A DNA stretch of 64,000 bases from Adineta steineri (Eukaryota > Rotifera > Eurotatoria > Adinetida > Adinetidae): assembly GCA_905250115.1 (NCBI GenBank), contig CAJNOI010000046.1:62001-126000 (forward strand), read 5' to 3'. Positions within the stretch are counted from its first letter, which is position 1; each line of letters opens with the position of its first letter. Shown piece after piece: positions 1 to 13,300 of this stretch. The notes under the pieces were generated by a model. That model was not told where the DNA came from. It did not search any database and saw only the letters and a list, made by a program, of their open reading frames with translations. The position numbers were made by a program, and so were the translations under genes.

Positions 1-784
1 TTCTGATTATAAAGTACTAATTTATTAGATTTTGTAAACTCAAATCTACTTCATGTAAAGATAATTGATAGTTGCTTATATTATCATGTAAATATAAAAT
101 TTTCTATTAATATTCAACAAACTAATAATTAATCACATGTTTAGAAAAATGATTTGAAATGAGTCGTGTGTGAATGTATTCGTTAAAAAAGAAGTTTCTT
201 TCTCTATATTATATCATTTTTATTAGTCTCATTTTTTTTCAAGGTATTCTTTTGATAATTATTAATAGAATGTCATACTGCCGAGAAAGAAAAAAAGAAA
301 AAACTGTCTGTCAGCATTATAGATAATTGGATAACTATCTATTAATGTAATGTTTTATTTTATTTTGTGAAGATAACAACCCATTAATGGATGCTAGTTA
401 ACATATTTTAATTAGAAAAACAAACCATTAAATAACATGATGATTATATATTTTTATCTTATTAATTTGAATTAACTATAATTTCTGTTTCTGTTTCTTT
501 TTTGAATATTAATTAACTAATGAAATAATCTAAGATTCTTTAATTAAATTTACAAGTTATTATTCGTTATAATTTGTCTTCGAAAATGGAAAATTTATTC
601 TCTCAAGATTAAATTGATATTTTTTATTATGAAGAAGTCTCTATGAAATAAATCAAAGAAAACTTTTACGAATATGATACATAAAAAAAGAAAACAATCG
701 ATCAATGAAGATAAATATATTACACAAGTACATCACAGGTACAATATTGATGAGAATATTATGAAATGTTTTAGAAGATTTTTT
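1..784. other. AT-rich intergenic sequence
   Basis: No supportable gene. The sequence is very AT-rich with homopolymer runs. The only open frame (674-874, + strand) has low-complexity composition and overlaps the 3' end of the minus-strand gene at 785-1381, so I do not call it. Confidence 0.6.
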
Positions 785-1381
785 TCATTTACTTATGAAA
801 TGTTCTTTTGGCATATGTTTTTCAATAGCATTGATAAGCGCAAGTACTGCATCACGTTCATCAGGTTCCAATAAACGTGAAGCTTTGTCACGTATTTTAT
901 GTAGATGTTTTTTGTTAACTTTCGTTATTTCTATTGTATCACCATTAATAAAAGATATATAAAGAAGACATTTCCATTGTTCTTTCGTTAAACCTTTATT
1001 AATAACGATTTTTTCGATTTTATCATCAAGAAGTGTATTGACAGTTACAGTTTTACGTTTTTTTAATTGATGTCGAGTATCATTATGCCAATCATTTTGA
1101 TTCTGTAGTTCAAATGTGATTACAGTATGTTTAAATAAATCAACAAGTTGAGAAGTTAACATAAGACATTCACTTAATTCAATTTGTTGTACTTGTAATT
1201 CAGCTTCACGATCTATTTGTTCTAATTTTTCTCCAAGATCATTTTCAAAACCAGTAAGAGTACTGATTATTGTCTCGCTGTCCATGTGTGTATGAGTATT
1301 ACGACGAGTTTGTTTTGGTATATGAGATTTGTCTTTATCATCACGTGTTTTACATGATACACTATGAACTATTTTTGACAT
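785..1381 (-). CDS. Uncharacterised 198-aa protein, intronless
   Basis: This is an uninterrupted minus-strand frame from ATG (1379-1381) to TAA (785-787). I do not recognise the family. The N-terminal ~35 residues are basic and polar. Residues ~35-75 are acidic with heptad-like Leu/Ile/Gln spacing and could form a short coiled coil. The C-terminal half mixes Lys-rich and hydrophobic stretches and has no signal peptide or membrane segment. A second Met at residue 33 begins a more ordered-looking segment and is an alternative start. Composition resembles real exons elsewhere in the window rather than the surrounding homopolymer-rich DNA, which is the main reason for calling it. It could also be the last exon of a longer gene, but I see no convincing acceptor and upstream exon just 5' of it. 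Confidence 0.55.
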   Translation of the reverse strand: MSKIVHSVSCKTRDDKDKSHIPKQTRRNTHTHMDSETIISTLTGFENDLGEKLEQIDREAELQVQQIELSECLMLTSQLVDLFKHTVITFELQNQNDWHNDTRHQLKKRKTVTVNTLLDDKIEKIVINKGLTKEQWKCLLYISFINGDTIEITKVNKKHLHKIRDKASRLLEPDERDAVLALINAIEKHMPKEHFISK

Positions 1382-3848
1382 ATTAAGAAGTAAAAGATTC
1401 GTAATTTATATCTAAAATAAGACAAAATTATAGTACTTTTCATCATTTATTCAGTATATTAGTTTTACTACTTAATAATAAACGTATTATTTCTGCTACA
1501 ATTGATTTTATTCTACGAAATACTTCATTAATATAGTTGACGTAATGTCTTCGGGTTGTCAAGTGTATTTGAACTATTCTATGTAAATACAACCTTGGTT
1601 ACTTGAGTAATATGTCTGAAAACTTTCTGTACGAACGTAGAAGAAAAACAAGACGGAAGTTTTTTGATTTAAATCATGACTGATAGTTCTCCTTTTTTTA
1701 TCAGATATAATACAAGTATTAGAAGGAAAAAAACACAAACATTATATTATGCTTCTACTATATATATATAACCGAAAAAAAGATTTATTCAGATATGTAT
1801 ATGATTTATTCTGACGAAAAAAGTCATATAATGAGGAAATAAATTTCGTGAATTTGTCGTTTTAATATAAATACTTACTACATTAATATAAGCATACTAA
1901 TTGTTTTTTTTCAAACCAAAAAATTGTTCGACTTACATATTATACTCTATTTTGAGATACGATATATTCTTTGAAAACATTTTTTTTCATGTATATATAT
2001 ATAAACTATAACATAGAGAAAATGAGCGGATAGCAACTGTCCTTTGAAAAGAGGAAAGACTCTTTTCCCCGGCTTACTACTTCCTGTAATGTGAATACTT
2101 ATTATTATTTTATTTGAAATAATTCTTTTGACACATAATAAGATGACTCTATGTCGTTAAGGATGAAAAAAGATTGTAATAATATGGAATAGGATTATGT
2201 TCAGTACGTACTTATCTCGGTTCGTTATTGAAAATTTTCAACAAATGAGCGAGTCTTACTACTCTTTTATTATATTATTTTAAGCTAACTTCTACGCATA
2301 ACATAATAATTTCAAAGATGAATAAATAGATCGTTGTAAACTCCGAATAGACCGATATTTTTTAAAATTATCACTAGTTGATATAACAAAATGGAAAATG
2401 ATTGTATATCAAAGATCATGAATATATATATGCGTATAATAGTGTGTATTCATTAATATAATTATTCTAATAATAATCGAGACAGGTTAAGCTAAATTAC
2501 AGATTATCTTATAAGAAGGAATAGTCTGAACTCTATTTTTATAAAATTTATTATACTGTTTTAATTGAATTTTACAAAATGTATAGAACTAGTAAATGAG
2601 TTTTTTCTTTCATAATATTCATCCATCAGTGTAATTCTTTTATTGTCAAATTTTCACTTCATCAAATGAATGATATTTATTTCTATTGAAATGTGTCTAA
2701 AAACTGAATTCATTCAATCAAAAGAACGTTCTTTCATTATTGTTACTTCAAGTAGAATTTAGTACTAAATATAACTTGAAGTTCTTGGAAAATACTTATA
2801 CAGTACGTTTCAAAAAACCTTGACCTAAAATTGATTTTAAACTTATTGACTCGTCCTTTTTATGAGTAGTTTCTTACACTCTGAGGTAAAAATATTTTCT
2901 TATAGTTGTTTTATATAACTTTTCCGTCAGCTATATCTTCGATGGCTGTTACATATTTCTCTCGTCATATATGATCAGCGTCATCACTTTCTGTTCTCTT
3001 CTTCATCATCTATTCTCCTTTCATGATCTGTGTCTTTTAACCTAGATTATCGTTGTCATTGTTAACAGCTAAGGAAAAGAAGTTTCTCGACTTCTTTGGT
3101 TATTTTTCTTTGTTATCTTTTGCCAGGTGCCATAATGCAATTTAAACAGCGGTGGCGACTTCAACAAAATAATGACCCCAAACATACGAGTGTTGTTGCC
3201 ACAGAATGCATCGGATATATATCCTCTTAAAAATATTATGTTGAGGAAGTAAGACAGTAGGAATTTAGTGGCCAAGTTTTTTTTCTGGTCAATTATTTGC
3301 ATATATACCAATTAACATTGAAATATTACGTTAGAATTTATAATGAAGACTAGTCTAGTCTTTTTTTTGATATTTAAATTATTGAGTGCCTATATATGAT
3401 ACATTTTTCTTATGATAAAGACAGAATGTATCAAGTGTAAAATGATACTTGAAAAATTTTATCAAATATTATTTTTAGTTCTTCAGTTAATTAATTCTTA
3501 ATTCAATCAATATTCTTCCTAAAAGTTTTTCTTTTAAATCGAGTAAAAAAAGAAATTAACATGTATGTGTATGTATTAATTCTTTTTCTTTCATATCTTT
3601 TCAATACACATGGTGTATACGCTTATAAAAAAAAAGCCAACTTAAACAAACTAAACACACTCTTATATATATACAAATAAATCCCATAGGGAGAAAAAAA
3701 TAAAGAAGTCTCTAGTTCAAAAACAACAATAGATAGATAGATCTAATAAATGTACAAGAGTTAAATTTTTTACAACTGAAACACAAGAAAAATAAAGAAA
3801 AAGAAAAAGAACGAAAAATGAAAAAAAGAAATCACACATACATACAGT
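1382..3848. other. Intergenic stretch without a recognisable gene
   Basis: It holds AT-rich sequence with TATA runs and several short frames of no coding character. About 3120-3235 is noticeably less AT-rich and carries an 80-codon minus-strand frame (3069-3311). That frame resembles no protein I know, and the patch may be part of a dispersed repeat. The right end (about 3750-3848) abuts the 3' end of the OTU-domain gene and probably includes its 3' UTR. Confidence 0.5.
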
Positions 3849-6733
3849 TTAAATTAACTGTTGAAAAGGATAATGTTGAACTTGTTGAGGATTAGGTAAC
3901 ACGTAATAATGTGGTGGTAGTGGAACAGTAGAAATCCATGGTGTTGAAGGTGTTGTAGGTGATGACGAATAAAATAATGGATATGGTGATGATGATTGTT
4001 GTTGGTGGTGTTGTTGAGGACTACCAGGATAAATATTAGCATTATTTGGTGAACAATTCATTGGATCCATATAAATATGTGGTACCATTGAAATTGGATG
4101 AAATCCTAGAAAAATAAATTATTAGAAAAAGATAGGAGTATAGAAATATTTTACCTGCAACAGGTTGTTGCATACCTGGACCAATCATTGGATGTGTTGG
4201 AGACTTTATAATAATAGAAAAAAAATGAAAAATAATTTATCAATAGTAGAAACTTACCATAACAACAAAAGGAGTTTGATTAGGATGAAATCTAGAAAAA
4301 TTAAAATTTATCAAATATTTTCATAAGTAAAATGAATACACACTTGTTTGATGACATTTCATTCGGTATATGTTGTTCAGTTTGTTCACTAATTAATCTT
4401 GGTGAAATATGTTGTGGAACAAAGACAGTTGGTTGAGCATATTGATGATGTTGTTGTTGTTGTTGTTCACATGATGATTGTTGAGAATATTGATTAAAAA
4501 AAACTGTTGGCATTGGTGCTAATATTGGATAAGGTGAACTATCATTTGTACTTGTATTACTACTTAAACTACCATTTAATGACATTGTATCTATATTTGA
4601 TGAATTTGCTGTTGCTGAATATCCCGGATAATAATTTGTTGGATTTGTTGACCATTCATAATGATCGGTTACATTAACACTAAGACGATGATGTAATTGC
4701 ATTTGATCAGAATTACTCATTGGCATTAATATTGGTACTGGTTGATGAGAAGAAGAATGTGGAGAAATCCAATTCGAATTTTGATTATAATTATCAAGAG
4801 GTGGTGAATATAATACTGTTGGATTTATTGGTGACATTAGTGGTTGATATGGACGTAAACTAAAATTAAGAGAATTTTAACATTCGTTTATATCGAATTC
4901 AAGATTCTTACAGTTGAATTGATGGATTATTTCCATAATCAATAACTTGTTGTCGTTGTCGTCTTGATGAACGTTCTTCGAAAAATTGTAAACTTGCATC
5001 CACTAAAAGAAATTTATTTGAAACGATTTTTCTAAAGAAAAACAAAAAAACTTACAACAAGGTTTTAATTTTCGATAAATATTTGTATGTCGTTTTAATT
5101 GTGCAAATGTTATTGGACGACGACCAAGTGATGCTGGAAAATCCAACATTTTTTCACCAGTTGTTTTTGTCCTGTAAAATAAAAATAATTTTCTTTAAAT
5201 TAAAATTTAGTTTTTACATTGAACCAAATTTAACAAGATAAACATTATGCATATTTGTATCTGAATCTTCACCAACATAATAAGCAAATAGTTCATCGGA
5301 ATTTGATAATCGAACAATGACTCGTCGACAATCTGATGGATTTATATAAGAAACAGGCAAATGCATTTTAACACCTTTGAAATTAAAAATAGAAATTCAC
5401 ATTTGTAAATCTTCGTATCTTACCAAAACGTTCAATTAATCGATTATGTGTCATAAATGGAATATGTTGATGTGATTTAATCATATTTCTATCAATATAT
5501 TTTTTAAAATGATCATTCATATAAACATCATAAGCAACGTTTCGAAAAATAGCTGGTTCCAATGCTTTTGCTGTACGATATGGTACAGGAATTAATTCAT
5601 GATTACTTTTTTTTTCTGTTCGAATTGAATTTCTAAAAAAAGAAAAGAAAAACAAATATAAATATTTTTTTCTTTGAATTTAAATTTATTTACTTTTGCA
5701 TGCTAGCTCCTTTAACTCCATAATAAAGTGTATCAGATTTTCTTAACATTGCTTTCGCTTGCTCGACTACTTTGGGTTGATTGAATACTTCACTGTAGAG
5801 AAATTTGTAAACATAAGCTAAAAAAGAAAAAGAAAATTGATTTATATCTAGATGTTAAATACAATATTTTTCTTATTATAATCTATTATAAAAGATGAAG
5901 AATAATTTACCTTGTACAATGCCTAAAAGTCGACGACGTTCTTCTGTAATAACCCGATCAAATTGATACCCAATTAATGAAAACATTATTTTATTTGAAC
6001 CATATTGACATTCCACAGGATGATGATCTTTACCAGAATACACAATAATACATACACTGAATAAAAACACAATGTTATTTTTTTTCAAATAAGACAACGT
6101 TTTGTTTTCTTTACCGATAACATCGTGCAAGTGCTTCTACCTCAAGCATACCACCTGGTGTCTAGAAAAGAGATATAGTTTCGAATTCAAATTTAAATAA
6201 ACGAATTAACTTACAGTTGGATCTTTTAAATGAGTTAAATATTTTGATAACGGCATTGTAATTAACTAAATAGAAGAACATATGGTCTTGACAATTTAAA
6301 CATGAAGACAAACACTCAGAATCAATTAAGATAGTTCTTCTGTTATAGTATACTTTCAAAATCAGCAATGGATAAAAATCTCTTACTTGACTATACTCAT
6401 TAGCATTTAATTCCATATGTTCAATACATTTTAATCGAACATCGTAATGATGGACTTGAGTAGAAAATAGCTACGAAAAAAACAAAAAAAAAATATTTAA
6501 AAAATAAATTTTATTTTGCTTACAGCTTCTGATAAAGCACGAAATAAACTTGATCCATCTTAATTAAATAAAAATTTGTAAAAAAAAATTTCTTTCTGTT
6601 TTTGCTAACCTTGTGGAATACGTTTTCTCCAAAGTCTTTGACGTTCAAGATATCTATCCATAGAAGTATCAAGACTACCAATAGTATATTCTTCTTGTTC
6701 ATCATCCATATCTCGATATTCTTGTCGTTCCAT
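3849..6733 (-). CDS. OTU-domain protein, otu/OTUD4-like, with substituted catalytic residues
   Basis: Fifteen exons join in phase into 679 residues: 6733-6610, 6558-6524, 6470-6387, 6265-6215, 6161-6115, 6056-5911, 5817-5694, 5632-5424, 5374-5218, 5171-5056, 5002-4912, 4859-4344, 4291-4258, 4203-4155, 4105-3849. Residues ~28-150 form an OTU (ovarian-tumour deubiquitinase) fold. The start of the domain reads DGSSLFRA where active enzymes have DGSCLFRA, so the catalytic Cys is Ser45. The usual NHYD near the end of the domain reads YQFD, so the catalytic His is Gln145. Residues ~274-365 (around RRVIVRLSNSDELFAYYVG) may be the Tudor-like domain that follows OTU in otu, OTUD4 and ALG13. Residues ~395-679 are Pro/Gln/Asn/Ser/Tyr-rich and prion-like. 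From memory, the founding Drosophila otu also lacks the canonical Cys, so this is more likely an otu-class RNP protein than an ordinary deubiquitinase. Family assignment is strong; loss of activity is inferred. Confidence 0.85.
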
Positions 6734-7648
6734 TATTAAATTGAAATTAATTCACTTTCAACTATTATACAAACACAACATCAACAACAAACAAATGATA
6801 TATATATATAGATAGATATAGAAAAGAAATGAATAGAGTTTTATCTTTTCGTCTGAAAGGATACTTCTATCGACTATTTATATCGATATTTTTCTTTTCT
6901 TTTCTTTTTCTACTTTCATTCATAGATAGTTACCCTCGATGGATATATTTATACCATGTGACATATATATTCTTACTATTTTAAATCATATAAAGAAACA
7001 AATCAATTGTTTCATTCGTCCGTTTCATACGTATGTTAAAAGTTGACGAATATAACTATATTCTTCAATAAAGAAAAGACATTCGGTCAATCGAGTACTA
7101 ATAGAAATAGATAATGTTCTTCTTTAAAAGTTGTTTTTCTTTTATATTATCGTCTATTTTCAGAGTTTATACAAGAACTATAAATATAAAATAGACATCG
7201 TACAGTTAAGAAACTAAAGCAAACGACAATGACAATCTTCGGAAACTACCGCTCATTTCAAAATAAATAATGGGTGAATATTGTTTGAATGATTTTCAGA
7301 AAAACAGTATATCTCTCATTGACAACATATGAATGTATTGATTGTCAGCAGCGTTCTACGATTGCCAAACAGAGAGCTACAAAACGATTTAATTTCTGAC
7401 TAAGACTCTTAGGAAGTAGTTGGAGAAATGTTGTTAGATAATTATGAATTATTTCTTTCACCATTTTATTTATTTTTTAAAATTTATTAACTAAATCATA
7501 TTCTAATGACATAAACATAATTTATTTGAATAAATGTTCACAAAAGAAAAAAGAATGTCTTTCAAATATTGAAATGATTAATTGGAATGAATATGTCGTT
7601 GAATAATGATTAATTACTAAATAAAAAGAAAAAACAAGTTAATTTTTT
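6734..7648. other. Intergenic region between the OTU gene 5' end and the cadherin gene 3' end
   Basis: No coding frame that I can support. It must contain the promoter and 5' UTR of the OTU-domain gene (right of 6733, including TATATATATA near 6800) and the 3' UTR of the cadherin gene (left of 7649). I could not identify individual sites with confidence. Confidence 0.5.
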
Positions 7649-10352
7649 TTATAATTTTTCTGCATAATGTTTCGCATATTTTATCATGCGACGTTTAGAT
7701 GTCGAATCAAAATATTTTAAATAATTTTCAATATTAAATTGATTCGATTTAGTTTTCTTATCATTTTTTATTATTTGTTTATAATGTTGATATTTTTTTC
7801 TAAAACGTCGTATAATAATTTTAACATGTTTCCATTCAATTTGTTTTGCATATAGTTTAGGTCGAATTAATGTATTAGGTGAATTTATATCAAGAACAAA
7901 TCCAGTACGATAACGTTTACTTCCATCTTGATTTGTTGTTTGAAATACATTGGATGTCGGAGCAATTGGTGATGGTAATAGTGAATCTATTATTTGTTTA
8001 TGTATTTGATCAAGTTCATCATATAAAATTTCATTTGAATATTCATCATGAACATCATGAAGATAAAGTAAAATTGTTATTAAACAAGTATAATGTGTAG
8101 CTAAATCGAGAACAGGATTACTTGGAAAAATATTAAAATATGTATCGATGGAATCTATTGGTATTATTTCAACATATGTATCATTAATATCATTATCAAG
8201 ACAATGAATATCAGGTGCTGTTGCTCGTCTTACAAGCCATGGTCGAATATATAATTCATGTGCAGAAAAAAGTTGACTATTAGAAAGAAATTGTTGATGA
8301 TCAGGTTGTTCATCATCAAACGATGATAATGAACTTGAATCATTATTGTTATTATTCGTATCGTAAATAAAACTACGTTGTTTTTTTATTTTTGATCGAT
8401 TCGATTCGTCACCATTTATATATCGACCAACGATTAATGTATGTTGAGATTCATTAGGTATTACAGCATCGTTTATTAATACATTCGATGCTTGAGATTC
8501 AACTAGTGGATAATTTGAAAAAGAAGAAGGAATTATTTCAGATGAAAAGAATTCACTTGAAATACCCCGGAAATTTTCATCTGTATCGTGTTTAATTATA
8601 TCAATAGTTGGTACAAATGTATTTGATTGAAATAATAAACTTTTTCCATGTCCACCACCATTACTATAAAATGAAAAACGTCGTTGTAGTTGCTGTTGTT
8701 GTTGCTGTTGTTCATTAGAATAACTTGTTGTTTCTATTGCTGCTGTTAAAATAGCATTATCAACTATATTTGATACGACTTCATTTACATATTGTTCAAT
8801 TACATCATCATTTATCGATGAAGGAATTTTTTCATTTTCCTTATTTGATGAATTGGAAATTTTTGAATCGTTTGTAATAGATTTTATTGATGTTTTATTA
8901 TTTGGAATGTTTATATGAAGTTTATTAGCTGGTGTTGTTGTTTCGAACATTGAAACAAGACTTCGTACAGTATGATTAGGAGGAGATTTTCTATCTAGCT
9001 CTTCTTTAGGTATTGTGAAAACTTCTTTTAATTCATTCATAAGTGTATTTCGTTGATCTTCAATAACTTGAGTTGAAATATTTGTATGTTTAGATTTATT
9101 TTCTTGTGGACTTAATTGAGGAGATATATTAACATAAACAGGATCATTATATTGATTCTTTTTTGGTATTAATTGATTTACGAGATTAAAATTATCGGAA
9201 TTATTTATTATTTCAATCGAACTAAATTGTGTTGAAACATCATGAAATTTATTTAGAATAGTTTGAGTAGAAATATCATCCATATGTTTAACTTCTTTTG
9301 GACTATATTGAGTCGATGCATTATAATGTAATTGTGTTAGAGTTAATGGTGGTGGAGTCGATTGTGTGGCTATATTATTTGTTGGTTTAGAATGTATGAA
9401 AGTTCTTGCAGGTTTTCTTACATACGGTTGTGTTAATATATTTCGATGACGTGGTTGATTCGATTTTAACATATTATCAAAAATATGTTCAATATTTGAT
9501 GTATTACCATTAAAAGATCTTAAATAAGGTAATGATTGATCATAATAAATACATGATGGAATATGACGATTTCCATAACAATTGCATTGATTGTTTTTTT
9601 TTGATGATAATATATCAAAAATAATTGCTCGTAAATTATTTATTGGTAAATTTTTTTGTTTTGTTAAAATTTCATTTATAATCGATTGAAGATTATTTAT
9701 AGGTAATTCATTCGCTTGTTCACGTTCAGCAAGTGAATATAATTCTTGTAAACGTGCTAATTGATCAACACGAATATTTGTATCACCTGATAATGCATTA
9801 CGTCGTTTTCTAGGTCGTTGTAAAAAAAGATTATTAACTAATGCAAATGTATTCCATAATGTTCCCATAAGAAATTTCGATGTATTTTCATTACGAAATT
9901 TTGTTGATACATATGTATCATCATCATGATTTAATTTTGGTAGACCCATTGAACCAATTAATGTACCAATACTTGATTCAAATAACATTGAAGGTCGTTG
10001 AATTATTGGTTTTAATGTTTGATTTGATTGACGAGGAGTTCTTTGTGATGACATTGAAGATGATCGTTGCATATCACGTCGTGAATCAATTGATGATATT
10101 GGTGATTGAGAACGATGTGTAGAATTTGATAAAACTAAATCATCAATTGTTGTAATTTGACGATCGATTATTGGTGAACGTGGTCCATGTAAAATAGGAT
10201 AGACATGAAATGATTCTTGTTGTTGTTGATGATTAGTAATTATTTGTTCAAGATAATTTTTACTATCCTCATTACTCTCATAACCAGAATCATTTCTTTC
10301 GCGATAAGATTTACGACTATTTTTTGTTGCTGATAGAATTGAATTTACGAAT
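7649..10352 (-). other. Single exon for the cadherin cytoplasmic tail
   Basis: This 2704-bp last exon encodes about 901 residues, unlike the 75-530 bp exons of the extracellular part. The chain is hydrophilic and mostly disordered in character: Ser-, Asn-, Gln- and Ile-rich, with a poly-Gln stretch near 8690-8710 and a poly-Asn stretch near 8345. It holds a cluster of TQ motifs at 9060-9372. The last ~150 residues (7650-8150) are Lys/Arg/Tyr-rich and look more ordered. I recognise no known signalling domain. Confidence 0.75.
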
Positions 10353-13300
10353 CTAGATATAAAATATAAGTAATTCAATTCAAATCAGCAGCGCAATTTA
10401 ATCTTAGATTATAAAAGAGGAATTTTTATTTTATCAAAATAAACTTACAATGGATATTCTTCTTCTTGATCAGGATATTTTTTTGCTTTCATTAATGGTA
10501 ATGCAACTTTTTTCGGTACATTAGAAGTCATTGGAATTAACGGAATCGCAGCCATTAGAAGTGATCCAACTGAAAAAAATCAAATTAAAATACGAATAAA
10601 TTAGTTTTCCTTTTTACCAATAAGAGTTATCCATAATGGGAGAAATGGAATTGTTTTATCGAACCAATAATATTTATCAGCTGCATCTGTAAATGTACAG
10701 TTTGGGCAAAATGTTGGTGTCGATTTAAAATATTCATCAAGATAATTTGCTTGACGATAACCAGCACAGATTACAGTAGCAAATAAATCAACTAAATAAA
10801 AACATGATACATATTGATAACATAAAAAAGAAATGTCTTACTAGTTGATGATTGATTTGTACAAAATAATTTTAAACTCTCATTTAATGTTGTACTACTA
10901 TCATTTGTTGATTGAACACCAATTGATATAAATTCTGCTCGATTATATACATATGGGCCAAGTATTTTTCTTTCTGGAACAATAATATTTTCAATATCAA
11001 ATAAATTATTCTTAATAAAATCTTCTAATTTTTTCGGTAAATCTTTATCATTAATAATATCAAGTTTTTTATAATCATTTAAATAATCAAATACTAAATA
11101 TTGAAGTTCATCTCTTGAGATACATGTAAAAAAACTAAAACAAAAAAATGTTCATCTATCAAAACAAGAAAAAGAGATTTTTATATAAAAACATACTTTG
11201 TAAGATTATTATTAATTGGAATACATATATCTGTTGATGAACAAAGTGATGTATTTAATTGACAAACATCGATCAATATTTCACAACGAGAACCAGAACA
11301 ATTTGGTAAACATTGACATGAAAAATCACCTCTAGTAGATAATTGATGACAAATACCATTATTTGCACATGGATTAAATGCACATGAATCGATTAAATGA
11401 CAATTTAGTCCTGTATAACCACTTGTACATAAACAATAGGATATACTAAAAAAAAACGAAACAAATAGATTTAATTGGTAAAAAAAATATCTTTTTTTTA
11501 CGTTTCATTCACATTAATACATGTACCATTTCCACAATCTTTATTTAAACATAGATCTAAACTTGTTGGATAAGTAATTGTTAATGGAAAATCTGCTAAT
11601 ACAATAGTTTCATTTGTTGTTTTAACTAACGCCACTTTAACCAATAATTGTGTATTATTATTCAATAACGGAAATGTATTAAGTGTTCTTTTAAGTTTTA
11701 AAATATTTGTATTTGGATCTAATTCAAGACCATCATCATATGTATCAAGTAATTGTAATCTATAAGGTATTGTTATATTGTGTACACTAAAATTTCCAAT
11801 GATTGTATCGGGATTTGTATCATTTGGTATTGATGTTTGATTACAAGAAATAAATGGTACTGTTAAATTAACAATAATTGATATATTAAATGTTGTTTGA
11901 ATAATACGTATTGGTTGATCTAATGTTGTTTCAATTGCTTGAATAGTTAGATTAACATAGGGATTATCAATTTCTAATAAATCAAATGAATATGGTCCAA
12001 TTTGAATAAGACTATTATTTGGTAAAAGCTGAAAGAAATAATAAAAGATTATTTTTGTTTTTTAAAATTATATATTTACTTGAAATATATTCTGATTATT
12101 TCTTAATGAAAGATTATATGTTCGATTTCTTGAGTCGGTTGTTGATTCAGTTAGATAAAAGCTACCTAATATAGTATCATTATTGATGTTATTTGTTGCA
12201 TAGAATGGTTGTGTTTGATTAAATTCGATCATTATTGTGGGTGGAGCCGGTAAAACATCGATAACGATAGCCTAATCCCGATAAATTTTTTTTTGTTTGT
12301 TTTATTCAATAAAAAAGAAGTCCGAACTTACTTGATTAACATCCATATCATTATCAATAATACATTGTACAGTTAGAATTATAGTTGGATGAATTGTTGA
12401 ATTTAATGTATAATTATTTGGTAAAAAGATAATAAATGTTGATTGAATTATATTTGTTATATTCATTGGAAATTGATTACCTTGTTCATCGGTAGTAATA
12501 CATGTTGATGAATTTGAAAATAAATTATTTGATATTAAAGAACTTAAAAGACCACGAGTAATTGGTGTACCTGATGGTGTTGTTTCATAAATACGAACAT
12601 GTAATGCTTGAGATAATGATGCAATCTAAACAAAATTCAGAACTATAATACTTATTCTATTTGTCTCAATGGATCTTAATTAAAGCATTGCTCTCTTTTT
12701 TTTCTGAAAGTTCTAAGTGCTTGATAGGAACTCCTATTTCTTTATAGTGAACTTTACTGTTGTTGTCGATGGTATTGCTGATGTCATCGTTGGTGGTATA
12801 GTTGAGTTCATTGTTAGTTCCGATAGATAATGTATTGAAAATTCATGTATTGTAGTATGATTACCAGAATCAGTTATATATGCTGTTACATTGACATAAT
12901 AATCCGTATCATTCTGTTCCGTAGGTGGATTTAAATCCATAATATTAATATTATAAATTTGTGCCTAAAAATTCAATCAATATGCATTACAAGAGATCAA
13001 ATAAATGTAGAGTTCCTTACATATATAGCTGAAACATTATTTAACAATACTGAAACTGCATTCGTCTGTGGTATTAATGCCTGATAATTTGAATTATTAA
13101 ATGTTATATTAAAACTTTCGTTTTCATCTGGATCAACAATAGTTAATTGACTAATAATTGTTGGTATTGAATTTGAATCTTTTGGAATATAACAAATCAT
13201 TGGAGTTGATGTAACCTGCAATGGTTCTTGATTAACATTAGTTACATTTATAAAAAATAATTGTTCCGTCTAAAAAAAGAAAAACATTTTTCATTAAAAT

